This document shows, piece after piece, positions 10,146 to 18,707 of a stretch of 64,000 nucleotides of DNA. This stretch comes from JAVDCA01 sp035293985 (GTDB taxonomy: Bacteria; Pseudomonadota; Alphaproteobacteria; Rhizobiales; Xanthobacteraceae): positions 1-64,000 of the forward strand of contig DATGLS010000045.1 in NCBI GenBank assembly GCA_035293985.1, written 5' to 3'. A program made the translations under genes and the position numbers. The stretch's first letter is position 1, and the number at the start of each line of letters is the position of its first letter. The notes under the pieces are model-generated. The model made no database searches. It saw only the letters and a list, made by a program, of their open reading frames with translations, and was not told where the DNA came from.

Positions 10146-10223
10146 CCTTGCGCCCGGATCCGCCGAACTAGGACCGATGGGCCCGAGCGGCCCGTCGTCA
10201 ACGTCCTTTTGGAGGATCTGCCG

Positions 10224-10451
10224 ATGACCCGTTCACGTATCGCCGCGCTCGCCGCCGCCATGTCGCTCGCACTGGCGGCAAGCGTCGCGCTCGCGCCCGC
10301 CGCCCTCGCCGACGACATGATGAAGAAGGACAACATGTCCAACGACTCGATGAAGAAGGATGCGATGAAAAAGGACTCGATGAAGAAAGATTCGATGAAG
10401 AAGGATTCGATGAAGAAGGACAACATGTCCAACGACACGATGCCGAAGTGA
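10224..10451 (+). CDS. Exported pentapeptide MxKDx-repeat protein
   Basis: The product is 75 residues: a Sec signal peptide (cleavage near ALA-DDMMK) and a short mature part made almost wholly of MKKDS/MKKDN/MSNDS five-residue repeats. This is the MxKDx repeat family of small periplasmic Met/Lys/Asp-rich proteins, often encoded beside ECF sigma/NrsF pairs. GGAGG lies nine bases before the ATG. Met-rich composition suggests copper or oxidant handling, which is inference. It lies 78 bases after the anti-sigma gene and is probably part of the same regulon. Confidence 0.85.
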   Translation: MTRSRIAALAAAMSLALAASVALAPAALADDMMKKDNMSNDSMKKDAMKKDSMKKDSMKKDSMKKDNMSNDTMPK

Positions 10452-10495
10452 TCCTGCGGGCCGGCCAGAGCGTGAAGCTCGGCACTGCGCCTGGA

Positions 10496-10532
10496 CTCCC
10501 TCTCCCCGCGCTCTTCGCGCGGCGAGAGGGAG
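10496..10532. repeat. Long inverted repeat between convergent genes
   Basis: Arms of 16 bases (10496-10511 and 10517-10532, one mismatch) surround a short TCTTC loop. It has no T-run, so it may be a repeat element or a bidirectional attenuator between the MxKDx gene and the convergent gene at 10557. Confidence 0.6.
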
Positions 10533-10556
10533 CGCAGACACCGTGTGCGCGGGCGC

Positions 10557-10901
10557 TCAGTGCACGGGATAGCGCTTGGCCGGGTTGTTGCCCGACGTGG
10601 AGAGCGTCGCCTCCATGCGCAGGTTCGATCCGTGCCGGACCGCATAGCGCTTGGTCGGATTGTTGCCGGTGGTCAACAGCGTGGCCGTCTTGATCGCGTT
10701 CGCCGACATGTGCCGCGTCGGGTAGCGCTTCGCCGGATTGTTGCCGTTCAGGCTGGCGTCGGGCTGCGCGTTGGCGGCCGGCGCGGGCGCCGGATGATGA
10801 TGGTGACGAGAATAATGCCGCGTCGACGCAATGGCGCCGCCGGCCGTGAACGCGAGCGCGAGCGCCGCGGTGGCGGCGAGCAGTGCAGATCCGATCCTCA
10901 T
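10557..10901 (-). CDS. Small exported protein with GNNPxKRY repeats
   Basis: The 114-residue product has a signal peptide (cleavage near AIA-STRHY), a His-rich stretch (HYSRHHHHP) and three copies of GNNPAKRY/GNNPTKRY spaced about 24 residues apart, each followed by a Pro/Val-x-H or RHxS element. GGAGGAAGG precedes the ATG. I do not know a function. The basic, repeated and exported nature suggests binding to an acidic envelope component or a metal. It converges on the ECF/NrsF/MxKDx cassette. Confidence 0.72.
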   Translation of the reverse strand: MRIGSALLAATAALALAFTAGGAIASTRHYSRHHHHPAPAPAANAQPDASLNGNNPAKRYPTRHMSANAIKTATLLTTGNNPTKRYAVRHGSNLRMEATLSTSGNNPAKRYPVH

Positions 10902-11204
10902 GGGGTCCCTTCCTCCGTTTGTCGGCGCGTGTCCGGGCGTTGCGATGCATCGAGATGCGTGGTGACCCGACCGCGCAACGGAGGATACCGCCGGGAGGCG
11001 CCGCCAGTTCCCAGGCGTCGACGGCCGAGTCTGTACGTCGGCGTACCAAGCCGGCGCCGGCCTGCGGCGAGCCGCCGCAACGCGCTACCGGCGCCGGCTC
11101 GCCTGCGCGCATCCGTCGCGGAGGCGCGCCCGCGAAAAATGAGGTGCCGGCTGTCGGATCGGATCATGCTTCGAGCTTCCGAACGCATCCGGGGGGCGAC
11201 CGGC

Positions 11205-11990
11205 ATGACGATGGTGAGAAACCGGCTTCTCGCCGGTCTCGATGCGACGAGCTTTCGCACTCTCGCGCCTTGCCTCACGCGCGTCGCGCTGGCGCGGCGC
11301 GCCGTCCTGCAGGATCACTTCCATCGCATCGAGCACGTCTATTTCATCGAGCGCGGCGTCGCCTCGCTTTATGCGCGCACGCGCGCCGACGGGCCGGTCG
11401 AGGTGGCGCAGATCGGCCCGTTCGGCTGCGCCGGCATTCCGGCGATCCTCGGCAGCCCGCGCTCGCCGCACCGCTGCCTGATGCAGGTGCCGGGCGAGGC
11501 GCTGCGGATCGCGGTGCCCGATCTGCTCGCGGCGATGCAGGCGGCGCCGGCGATCCGCAACCATCTCCTCGCCTACATCCACGCGCTGCTGGTGCAGAAC
11601 GCGCAGGCCGCGCTGTGCAACGGCCGCCACGACCTCGAGCAGCGCCTGTGCCGCTGGCTGCTCCTCGCCGCCGATCGCCTCGACGATACGCTGATCCCGA
11701 TCACCCACGAGATGCTCGCGATCAACCTCGGCGTCCGCCGCGCCGGCGTGACGACGCTGCTCGGGCAGCTGCACAAGTCCGGCGTGATCGCGATGAGCCG
11801 CGCGAGCTGCCGCATCCTCGACCGCGCCGCGCTCGAGCGCCGCGCCTGCGAGTGCCACGCCATCATCGCGGCGCAGTACCGGGCGCTCGGCGAGCAGCGC
11901 GCGCACGTGCATGTGCTGGACGATGCCACGCCGCCGCGCCGCGAATTGGTCGAGGAGCTGCGGGTCCCTCAGGCGATCACGTCAGGCTGA
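11205..11990 (+). CDS. Crp/Fnr-family transcriptional regulator
   Basis: The product has 261 residues from this ATG. It has a cyclic-nucleotide-binding-like beta-roll (HFHRIEHVYFIERGVASLY, about 41-59), a dimer helix and a C-terminal winged helix (EMLAINLGVRRAGVTTLL, then LHKSGVI). No Fnr-type N-terminal Cys cluster is seen, so it is closer to the Crp-like group common in Bradyrhizobium-type genomes. The frame is open far upstream, but GGGGGGCG lies just before the ATG at 11205. Ligand and targets are unknown. Confidence 0.82.
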   Translation: MTMVRNRLLAGLDATSFRTLAPCLTRVALARRAVLQDHFHRIEHVYFIERGVASLYARTRADGPVEVAQIGPFGCAGIPAILGSPRSPHRCLMQVPGEALRIAVPDLLAAMQAAPAIRNHLLAYIHALLVQNAQAALCNGRHDLEQRLCRWLLLAADRLDDTLIPITHEMLAINLGVRRAGVTTLLGQLHKSGVIAMSRASCRILDRAALERRACECHAIIAAQYRALGEQRAHVHVLDDATPPRRELVEELRVPQAITSG

Positions 11991-12006
11991 GGGTCCGCAC
12001 GCAAAC

Positions 12007-12060
12007 CTCATCCGGAGGCGCTTGTCGTCGCGTGGCGACGACGAGCGTCTCGAAGGATGG
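12007..12060. repeat. Palindromic intergenic repeat, family A, copy 1
   Basis: It contains CTTGTCGTCGC - GTGG - CGACGACGAG followed by CGTCTCGAAGGATG. A second copy lies at 46258-46310 with the same core and right flank. The form resembles dispersed REP-like elements of Bradyrhizobium-type genomes. Confidence 0.7.
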
Positions 12061-12185
12061 GCCGCTCGCTCCGTGCGCGGGCCGCACCGTCCCGGGCCAC
12101 CCTCGTCCTTCGCGACGCGCCGGCGCAAGGCGCCAGCGCTCCTTCGGGATGCGGGTGCAGCGAGCCGATCGGCGGCCGCCGCGCC

Positions 12186-12524
12186 TCATTGCGACGGCGT
12201 CACCTGAAGCGCCGAGCGCCGGGCCCACAGGCAATAGGGCGTGCTTCCGCTTCGGATGCAGAGCGCATCAGCATCGCCCTGCTCGACGACGTAAGTGGAG
12301 CTGGCGCGCCCCGACTCGCATCGTTGCATGCCGATCTTGAGCGCGGTCTGCCGATCGCCCTGGCGCTCCAGCGCGTCCATCGTCGCGAGATCTTCTCGGG
12401 CGCCGCACATGAAGAATGCGGCAGTCGCCGCCACGCGATCACCTGCTTTGACCTCGTCGCCAAGGGCGGGCAGAGGCGCGGCCGCAATCGCGGCGAGGGT
12501 GAACAGGGTCACAAGCTTCGTCAT
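12186..12524 (-). CDS. Small exported hypothetical protein with conserved cysteines
   Basis: The product is 112 residues from the ATG at 12524, which is preceded by AGAGGA. The signal peptide ends near ALG-DEVKA. The mature part has Cys in FFMCGAR, QRCESGR, DALCIRS and PYCLWA, so two disulphides are possible. Hydrophobic and helical stretches alternate without a known motif. A terminator of the upstream gene lies just before it, so it probably has its own promoter. Confidence 0.65.
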   Translation of the reverse strand: MTKLVTLFTLAAIAAAPLPALGDEVKAGDRVAATAAFFMCGAREDLATMDALERQGDRQTALKIGMQRCESGRASSTYVVEQGDADALCIRSGSTPYCLWARRSALQVTPSQ

Positions 12525-12545
12525 TCGATCCTCTACGCCACACGA

Positions 12546-12583
12546 CAAACAAAAACCCCGGCCAGTACACAACGCGGCCGGGG
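12546..12583 (-). terminator. Rho-independent terminator of the minus strand
   Basis: Read on the minus strand, a perfect 8-base stem (12576-12583 with 12556-12563) closes a 12-base loop and is followed by TTTTTGTTTG. It ends transcripts from the gene at 12770-13033. Confidence 0.8.
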
Positions 12584-12769
12584 CGCGCTGGGCCGCTCGG
12601 AGATGAGACACAACGAGGTGCCCAGCGAGACTCGCGAGCAAGCAATCAAACGTGTTCTGATTTGGGCAGCCACGCTGCCGCGCCTGCTTTGCGCAGTGTC
12701 AACCTGCGCGATCGTCAGGATGCCGCTCGCGGGTTCGCAGGATGAAAACCGCCGGCCGCCTCGCCGCCC

Positions 12770-13033
12770 TCAAAAAAATCGGCACATCGCGCGGCCGTTT
12801 GCGGCGCGGTAGCAGTCGCAACCATAATGAGGGCCGGGATAGCCTGCCTGACCCGGATTGCGGTTGAAGGGCGTCCAACCGCGATAGGCCCCCGGACCGC
12901 AAACGCGAAGGCCATATAGATGGTGTAGATGGTGCACATGATGGCGGCCGTGGTGCGCGCGAGCGTCGCCAGGAACCAGCATGATGCCCACGAGCGTTGC
13001 GGCCGCGAGGCCGAGGATCACGTCGCGCGACAT
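12770..13033 (-). CDS. Small exported His-rich protein
   Basis: The 87-residue product has a signal peptide (cleavage near ARA-HHGRH) and a mature N-terminus with about eight His in 14 residues (HHGRHHVHHLHHLYG). Gly/Pro/Tyr-rich sequence follows, with Cys in RVCGPG, GCDCYR and AMCRFF. AAGGAAG lies before the ATG. Similar short exported Gly/His proteins are widespread in Hyphomicrobiales without known role; metal binding is likely from composition. A terminator follows at 12546-12583. Confidence 0.7.
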   Translation of the reverse strand: MSRDVILGLAAATLVGIMLVPGDARAHHGRHHVHHLHHLYGLRVCGPGAYRGWTPFNRNPGQAGYPGPHYGCDCYRAANGRAMCRFF

Positions 13034-13155
13034 GGTCTCTTCCTTTCATGTCAGGTCGCGACACGGGCCCACGCATCCATGTCGGGTCCGATTCGCGATA
13101 ATTTCTCATAAGCGATCCTTTCTGGCTACCCCGGTGCGCGGAGTCGCAAGCCTCC

Positions 13156-13245
13156 CGTAGCTTGGGGCGAGCTCTTCGCGAGACCCGACACCCTTGCAAG
13201 CGAGCGCCGCGTCGGGTCTCGCCAAGAGGCTCGCCCCAACCTACG
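13156..13245. repeat. Long inverted repeat, family B
   Basis: The arms at 13156-13189 and 13211-13245 are near-perfect reverse complements (CGTAGCTTGGGGCGAGC and GCTCGCCCCAACCTACG at the ends). It lies 37 bases before the FAD enzyme gene. It is a probable mobile-type intergenic repeat and could fold in RNA. Confidence 0.75.
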
Positions 13246-13281
13246 ATCCGCCTCGATATCGATTGACCAGGACCTGCCGTG

Positions 13282-14679
13282 ATGGACAACGCCGACACGC
13301 AGCACGACGTCATCGTGATCGGAGCCGGGATCGCGGGCCTGGTCGCCGCCAACCGCGCCGCGCAGCTCGGCAAGCGCGTCGTCGTGCTCGAGAAGGGCGA
13401 GGACCAGAAATATCTCTGCAACTCGCGCTACACTTACGGCACGTTCCACATCAATTACACCGACGTGGGCGCGGACGAGGACGTCATCGCCGGCAGGATC
13501 GACGCCTGCAGCGACGGCACGGCGCGGAAAGATCTGGCGCGCGCCGTCGCCAGGGACGGCCGCCGGCTGATGCAGTGGCTCCGCGACGAGGGCCTCGAGC
13601 TCGTCGATCTCGGCGGCTACCAGACCAACGTGCTGGCCCCGCCATGGCGCAAGGGCGCCGGCCTCAACTGGCGGGGATATTCCGGCGACGTTGCGCTGGA
13701 GCGCCTGGAGCAAAACCTGCGGCGGCGGCAGGGCCGGCTGCTGCGCGGAATGCGCGCCCGCGCGCTCGCGCTTGCGGCGGGCGCAATCGTGGTCGAGACG
13801 GACGCGGCAGCGGGCGCTCAGAGATTCGGTGCGCCATTCGTCGTCATCGCCGACGGCGGCTTCCCGGCCGGCCTCGACCTCATTCGCGCGCACATTTGCG
13901 CCGCGCCCGAGAAGCTGCTGGCGCGCAACGGCGGCAGCGCGACCGGCGATGGCCTGCGCATGGTCGAGGCGCTCGGTGCGGCGAGCACCGGCCTCGACAA
14001 GTTCTATGGCCATCTGCACAGCCGCGACGCGATGCGATCGACCCGGCTGTGGCCGCGCCCTTACGTCGACGAGATCGCGGCGGCCAGCATCGTGATCGAC
14101 GCCGGGGGCAGCCGCTTCGCCGACGAAGGCCTCGGCGGCATTTTCTTGTCCAACGCCATCGCGCGTCAGCCCGATCCGCTCGGCGCCACGATCGTGTTCG
14201 ACCAGGCGGTGTGGGACGGCGCGCCGGGCCGCGGCCATGCGCAGCCGCCCAACCCGCTGTTGCCGGAGGCCGGCGGCACGCTGCATCGCGCCGACACGAT
14301 TGCGGAGCTGGCAAAGCTGATCGGCATTGCGCCGCAACGACTGGAGGATCTCGTCCGCGCCTACAACGCCGCCATCGACGCCGACACGCTGCATCTGCTG
14401 TCGCCGCCGCGGCGGCGCGACCGATACAAGGCTTGGCCGATCAGGACCGCCCCGTTCTACGCGATCCCGATCTGCGCAGCCATCACGACCACGATGGGCG
14501 GCATCGTGGTCGACCACAATGGCGCCGTCCTCGACCGCAACGACACGCCATTGCCCGGCTTGTTCGCGGCAGGCTCCACGATCGGCGGGTTGGACGGCGG
14601 ACCGAACGCGGGCTACGTCGGCGGGCTGATCAAGGCAACGATCGCGTTACGCGCCGCGGAGGCGATCGCCGCATCCTAG
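13282..14679 (+). CDS. FAD-dependent dehydrogenase of the fumarate reductase/succinate dehydrogenase flavoprotein family
   Basis: The protein has 465 residues. VIVIGAGIAGLVAANRAA near the N-terminus is the FAD-binding Rossmann motif, VVLEKGE is the adenine-ribose loop, and AGSTIGGLDGGPNAGYVGG near the C-terminus is the second FAD motif of FAD_binding_2 proteins. Family members include fumarate reductase, tricarballylate dehydrogenase and 3-ketosteroid dehydrogenase; the substrate here is not clear. It has no signal peptide. The ATG at 13282 directly follows an in-frame GTG. It stands alone between an inverted repeat and a small minus-strand gene. Confidence 0.82.
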   Translation: MDNADTQHDVIVIGAGIAGLVAANRAAQLGKRVVVLEKGEDQKYLCNSRYTYGTFHINYTDVGADEDVIAGRIDACSDGTARKDLARAVARDGRRLMQWLRDEGLELVDLGGYQTNVLAPPWRKGAGLNWRGYSGDVALERLEQNLRRRQGRLLRGMRARALALAAGAIVVETDAAAGAQRFGAPFVVIADGGFPAGLDLIRAHICAAPEKLLARNGGSATGDGLRMVEALGAASTGLDKFYGHLHSRDAMRSTRLWPRPYVDEIAAASIVIDAGGSRFADEGLGGIFLSNAIARQPDPLGATIVFDQAVWDGAPGRGHAQPPNPLLPEAGGTLHRADTIAELAKLIGIAPQRLEDLVRAYNAAIDADTLHLLSPPRRRDRYKAWPIRTAPFYAIPICAAITTTMGGIVVDHNGAVLDRNDTPLPGLFAAGSTIGGLDGGPNAGYVGGLIKATIALRAAEAIAAS

Positions 14680-14733
14680 CCGGTCACGGTTCTCGGCGCA
14701 TCGATCGTTGCGGCACCGGCGCCGACAGATGTT

Positions 14734-14943
14734 CTACTCCGCGTCGCCCTGCTGCAACGCGAGCTCCTCTTTCGCGCAAAGCACCTCGCGCACGCAGTCG
14801 TGGCGCAGCAACTCCTGAAGCAACGCCTCCAGTCGCTTCCTGTCCGCGTCAGGCACCGTGATCGCCTGTGGCGCCGAACCGAGCGCGTCGCGAACATCGT
14901 CGCGCGGCACCAATGGGAACTCGTCGTGCGGGTCATCACTCAT
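14734..14943 (-). CDS. Small acidic hypothetical protein
   Basis: The product is 69 residues from the ATG at 14943, with AAGG upstream. It is acidic, with a helical C-terminal half (DRKRLEALLQELLRHDCVRE and onward) and two Cys. No known domain is seen. The frame extends further upstream in poor coding sequence. It could be a small regulator or adaptor. Confidence 0.5.
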   Translation of the reverse strand: MSDDPHDEFPLVPRDDVRDALGSAPQAITVPDADRKRLEALLQELLRHDCVREVLCAKEELALQQGDAE

Positions 14944-15212
14944 AACTCGAACCTTTCGGGTCTGGCCGCTCCAAGCTGCTTTTCTTTGTGGCAAAGCTGT
15001 GAAGACGTTCGACCCAGAGGTATGAACATGCATCGCGATCGGTCGAAAGGTACGCGGCTCCGCGCGACGCGAGCGAACCATGACCGTCAGGACCCCACGT
15101 CATCTCTTTGCACGGCAAGAGACCAACAGACATTGAATCGCCGCCGTGTTGGTGCTTGTCGCGCTCGGGCGCGCTCAGACACAGGGGGAATTCCGTGGAA
15201 GGGAGCAGATCT

Positions 15213-15566
15213 ATGCCACCGCATGGCCCGACGAGACTGTCTTCGTTCGTTCTTTTTTCGACGGCCGCCTGGCTCGCCGTGTCGACCGGCACCGTGCGCG
15301 CCGCTGACGACTGCATCGTCAAGCCGACCTCGGAGGCGCCGCACGGCCAGCATTGGTACTACCGGACTCGAGGCGAGCCCAAACGTCCATGCTGGTATCT
15401 CGGAGCGATGCGCCCCGCCGCCCGGTCGTTGACACCGTCGGACGCGCACGCCCCCGCGACGGCGGCAGCGCTCGACGCGGCGACGCTCACCCCGCACCAG
15501 CGCGAGTCCCTGTTTCGCAAATATGTCGCGTGGCGGCGGGCCCATTCCACACCGGAAGGGCAATGA
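15213..15566 (+). CDS. Small exported protein with Cys-HWYYR-CWYL motif
   Basis: The product is 117 residues from the ATG at 15213, with GGGAG as ribosome site. A signal peptide ends near VRA-ADDC. The mature start has DDCIVKP...GQHWYYRTRGEPKRPCWYLG, a motif seen in many exported Hyphomicrobiales proteins of unknown role (from memory). The rest is Ala-rich and helical. The two Cys may form one disulphide. The frame extends upstream, but that part is poor coding sequence. Confidence 0.65.
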   Translation: MPPHGPTRLSSFVLFSTAAWLAVSTGTVRAADDCIVKPTSEAPHGQHWYYRTRGEPKRPCWYLGAMRPAARSLTPSDAHAPATAAALDAATLTPHQRESLFRKYVAWRRAHSTPEGQ

Positions 15567-15785
15567 GCGCGGGTGTGCTCGAATAAGCGGACGCAGCGCG
15601 CGAGAAGAGGCCGCCGCAAGCAGGCTCGGAACGATCGGCTGCGTCGTGGCGCCCTGCCCTTACTCGAGATGGCGGATCGAGTAACTGCTCCAGGCGGCGC
15701 GTTGCGGCGGCAGCGTTCCGACAACCCCCGGGCATTGCCCTTCTCCCCGAATGCGGCATGATACGCCGCACCCACGGGAGCCCCG

Positions 15786-16949
15786 ATGACCGAACCGTTG
15801 TTGTTCACGCCGATTGAGCTGCGCGACGTGCGCTTGAAGAACCGCATCGTGGTCGCGCCGATGCACCAATACGCCGCCGTGAAGGGCTTTGCGACCGACT
15901 GGCACCTCGTCAATGCGGGACGGTTCGCGGCGGGCGGCGCCGGGCTGGTCATCATGGAGTCGACCAAGGTGGAGCGGCGCGGCTGCGGCACCTTGGGCGA
16001 CCTCGGGATATGGAAGGACGAGTTCATCCCCGGCCTCAAGCGGTGCGTCGATTTCATCCGCGCGCACGGCGCCGTGCCGGGCATCCAGCTCGGGCATTCC
16101 GGCCGCAAGGCGCGCCGGTTCCGGCCGTGGGAAGGCGGCGCGCCGCTCACGCCCTCGTCCGAGATCGACGACTGGGAGGATTGGGAGCTGGTCGCGCCGA
16201 GCGCACTCAACTCGCCCGCCACCGACCCGACGCCGCGCGCGCTCCCGCGCGAGGAGATCCCCGCGGTGGTCGAAGCCTTCGGCGAGGCGGCGCGGCGCGC
16301 GCACGAGGCGGGCTACGAGGTGCTCGATATTCACGGCGCGCACGGCTACCTGATCCACGAGTTTCTCTCGCCCATGTCCAACACGCGCACCGACGACTAC
16401 GGCGGCTCGGAGCTCAACCGCATGCGCTTTTGCATCGAGGTGGTCGAAGCCGTGCGCGCGCGGTGGCCGGCCGACAAGCCGCTGTTCCTGCGGCTGTCGG
16501 TCGAGGACAACGCCGGCTGGGGCCCGGATCAGAGCGTCGCGCTCGCCCGCCTCGTCAAGCCGAAAGGCGTCGACGTGATCGACTGCTCGTCGGGCGGCAT
16601 GCGCGGACCGCCCGTCATCAGCGCCGGCAAGATCAGCTACGGCTACCAGGTGCCTTACGCGGAACGGCTGCGCCGCGATGCCGACATCCTCAGCATGGCG
16701 GTCGGGCTCATCATTCACGCCGATCAGGCCGAGGCGATCCTGCAGGAGGGCAAGGCCGATCTGATCGCGCTCGCCCGCGAAATTCTCTACAACCCGCACT
16801 GGCCGATGGACGCGGCGCAGAAGATGGGCCTCGACCGGGAGTTCACCGCGGTGCCGCCGCCGCAGGCCTATTGGTTGGCCAAGCGCCTCACCTCGGTCGA
16901 CAGCATCGTCCCATCGACCTACCAGCGCGGGATCGCAGGTGGACGATAG
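15786..16949 (+). CDS. NADH:flavin oxidoreductase, Old Yellow Enzyme (YqjM/XenA-like)
   Basis: The protein (387 residues) is an FMN TIM-barrel ene-reductase that reduces activated C=C bonds with NAD(P)H. IHGAHGYLIHEFLSP supplies the substrate-binding His pair, and SNTRTDDYGGS follows as usual. At the N-terminus LKNRIVVAPMHQY has His27 where YqjM-type enzymes have Cys and classical OYE has Thr, so its redox tuning may differ. GLIIHADQAE and LIALAREILYNPHWP form the phosphate-binding end of the barrel. Its exact substrate is unknown. It is monocistronic, with an OYE gene neighbour of unrelated function. Confidence 0.88.
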   Translation: MTEPLLFTPIELRDVRLKNRIVVAPMHQYAAVKGFATDWHLVNAGRFAAGGAGLVIMESTKVERRGCGTLGDLGIWKDEFIPGLKRCVDFIRAHGAVPGIQLGHSGRKARRFRPWEGGAPLTPSSEIDDWEDWELVAPSALNSPATDPTPRALPREEIPAVVEAFGEAARRAHEAGYEVLDIHGAHGYLIHEFLSPMSNTRTDDYGGSELNRMRFCIEVVEAVRARWPADKPLFLRLSVEDNAGWGPDQSVALARLVKPKGVDVIDCSSGGMRGPPVISAGKISYGYQVPYAERLRRDADILSMAVGLIIHADQAEAILQEGKADLIALAREILYNPHWPMDAAQKMGLDREFTAVPPPQAYWLAKRLTSVDSIVPSTYQRGIAGGR

Positions 16950-17109
16950 CGGATCGCCGCGACCTCGATCCTCATGACGTGGCGGCAACCGGGGCGCTCG
17001 CAGCTCGCCGCCCACGAGGGCGCCTGTCCAAGGCAAATCCTTTCGACTAAGATGACGCCGTGGGGTCAGGCGGGGACATGGTTCGTTCCGCGGCTTCGTC
17101 CGCCAGCGA

Positions 17110-18420
17110 GTGACGTCGGTGCAGCGACAGGGCGATGAGCGTGCGCCGCTTGAAGCAGCCGAAGACCGGCAAACCGGAACGCGGCCGGCCGGCGATTCCC
17201 ACGCTCTGGCGCCGCAAGCGGACGGTCGATCCCACCATCTCTCGCCGGAGCTTGCGCTCATCTACGACACCGCGCCGGTCGGGCTCGCCTTCCTCAGCCC
17301 GGACTGCCGCTATCTGCAGATCAACCAACGCCTCACCGAAATCTGCGGCATCCCGGTCGCCGGGCATATCGGCCGCACGGTGCGCGAGACCGTGCCGGCG
17401 GTCGCCGACCAGGTCGAGGAGATCGTCGCGTCCGTGGTGCGCAGCGGCGAGCCCGTCATGGGCATCCCGGTCACCAGCCAGCGATCCGACGAGCCGAACG
17501 CGGATCGCGCCTGGATCACGAACTGGCATCCACTCAGGAATCCGGACGGGACGATCGCGGGCGTCAACGTCGTCGCCGAAGAGGTCACCGACCGCCAGCG
17601 CACCGCCGCGATCCTCGCGCAGAGCGCCAAGGCGCTGCGCGACAGCGAGGCGCGTTTCGCCGAGCTCGCCGACAACATCAGTCAGTTCGCCTGGACGGCG
17701 GACGCCAAGGGCTGGATCTATTGGTACAACAAGCGCTGGCACGACTACACCGGCACGACGCTCGCCGAGGTGGAGGGCTGGGGCTGGCAGAAAGTCCACC
17801 ACCCCGATCATGTCGAGCGGGTCGTCCGGCTGATCCGCCGCTGCTTCGCGGCCGGCACGCCCTGGGAGGACACCTTCCCGCTGCGCGGACGGGACGGCAC
17901 CTATCGCTGGTTCCTGTCGCGCGCATTGCCGATCCGCGACGAGACCGGCGCGGTGGTGCGCTGGTTCGGCACCAACACGGACGTGACCGAGCAGCTCGAG
18001 GCGCAGCAGGCGCTGCGCGAGCTCAACACGACGCTCGGCGACCGCGTCACCGCCGAGATGCGCGAGCGCATGCACTGGTGGAACGTGTCGCAGGATCTTC
18101 TGGTGGTCACCAGCGCTTCAGGCGAGCGCCTGAGCGTCAATCCAGCCTGGACCGCGGTGCTCGGCTGGTCCGAAGCGGAGCTCGTGGGCAGCACCGTCGA
18201 GGCGTTCGTCCATCCCGATGATCTCGAGAGGACGCGCGCAGCGTTCAGCCGCCTCGCGCTCGGCCACCCGGCGCCGCCCTTCCAGAACCGGCTGCGCGAC
18301 AGGGCGGGAGCGTATCATCGGTTCGCGTGGCGCGCAGTGCCGGACGGGGGGCGCATCTACGCGATCGGATGCGACGTCACCGAGCTCGAGCAGGCCGAAG
18401 GCGAGCCGCGCGAGGCGTGA
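17110..18420 (+). CDS. Protein with three PAS domains and no visible output domain
   Basis: The protein has 436 residues and a GTG start. Three PAS folds lie at about 48-165, 175-300 and 320-432. The first two carry PAS-PAC ends such as NVVAEEVTDRQR and NTDVTEQLEAQQAL, and the third ends GCDVTELEQAE. Proteins of this layout in related genomes continue into HisKA and HATPase domains (from memory). Here the frame stops a few residues after PAS 3 and no kinase domain is found in the next 290 bases. It may be a sensor adaptor or a truncated histidine kinase. No signal peptide or membrane helix is seen, so it is cytoplasmic. Confidence 0.8.
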   Translation: MTSVQRQGDERAPLEAAEDRQTGTRPAGDSHALAPQADGRSHHLSPELALIYDTAPVGLAFLSPDCRYLQINQRLTEICGIPVAGHIGRTVRETVPAVADQVEEIVASVVRSGEPVMGIPVTSQRSDEPNADRAWITNWHPLRNPDGTIAGVNVVAEEVTDRQRTAAILAQSAKALRDSEARFAELADNISQFAWTADAKGWIYWYNKRWHDYTGTTLAEVEGWGWQKVHHPDHVERVVRLIRRCFAAGTPWEDTFPLRGRDGTYRWFLSRALPIRDETGAVVRWFGTNTDVTEQLEAQQALRELNTTLGDRVTAEMRERMHWWNVSQDLLVVTSASGERLSVNPAWTAVLGWSEAELVGSTVEAFVHPDDLERTRAAFSRLALGHPAPPFQNRLRDRAGAYHRFAWRAVPDGGRIYAIGCDVTELEQAEGEPREA

Positions 18421-18707
18421 CATCCGAGGGAGCGAGACATTCGCCGGCCATGAAGAACGGACCATTTCCCGAGCGGCTGGGATTTGGGTTGCAACAGCAG
18501 TGCGGCGGCGTGGCATCGTGAGGTCTGGTGGATGCCGGCCCGCCCATCGGTGGTCCATTGACGACGCCCTTGGCGCCTTTTCGGAAAATCGCGCAAAGTC
18601 GACTCGATGACGACGTCCGATGGAACCACGCCGTCTCCGATCGGAGCGCTCGCTTTGTCGACGCGCTTGATGTCGTGCGTGGCCGCAGGGGGACTGCGTC
18701 CTGCGAC

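Noticed and set aside
10545..11204. Upstream extension of the Crp-type gene (220 codons)
   Set aside because: Arg/Ser-rich antisense-type sequence covering the opposing small gene; a ribosome site lies before ATG 11205.
15660..17261. 533-residue minus-strand frame
   Set aside because: It mirrors the OYE gene and has no family feature.
18528..18707. Upstream 60-codon extension of the exonuclease fusion gene
   Set aside because: The ExoIII fold starts exactly at the ATG at 18708; the extension has no similarity and no ribosome site.
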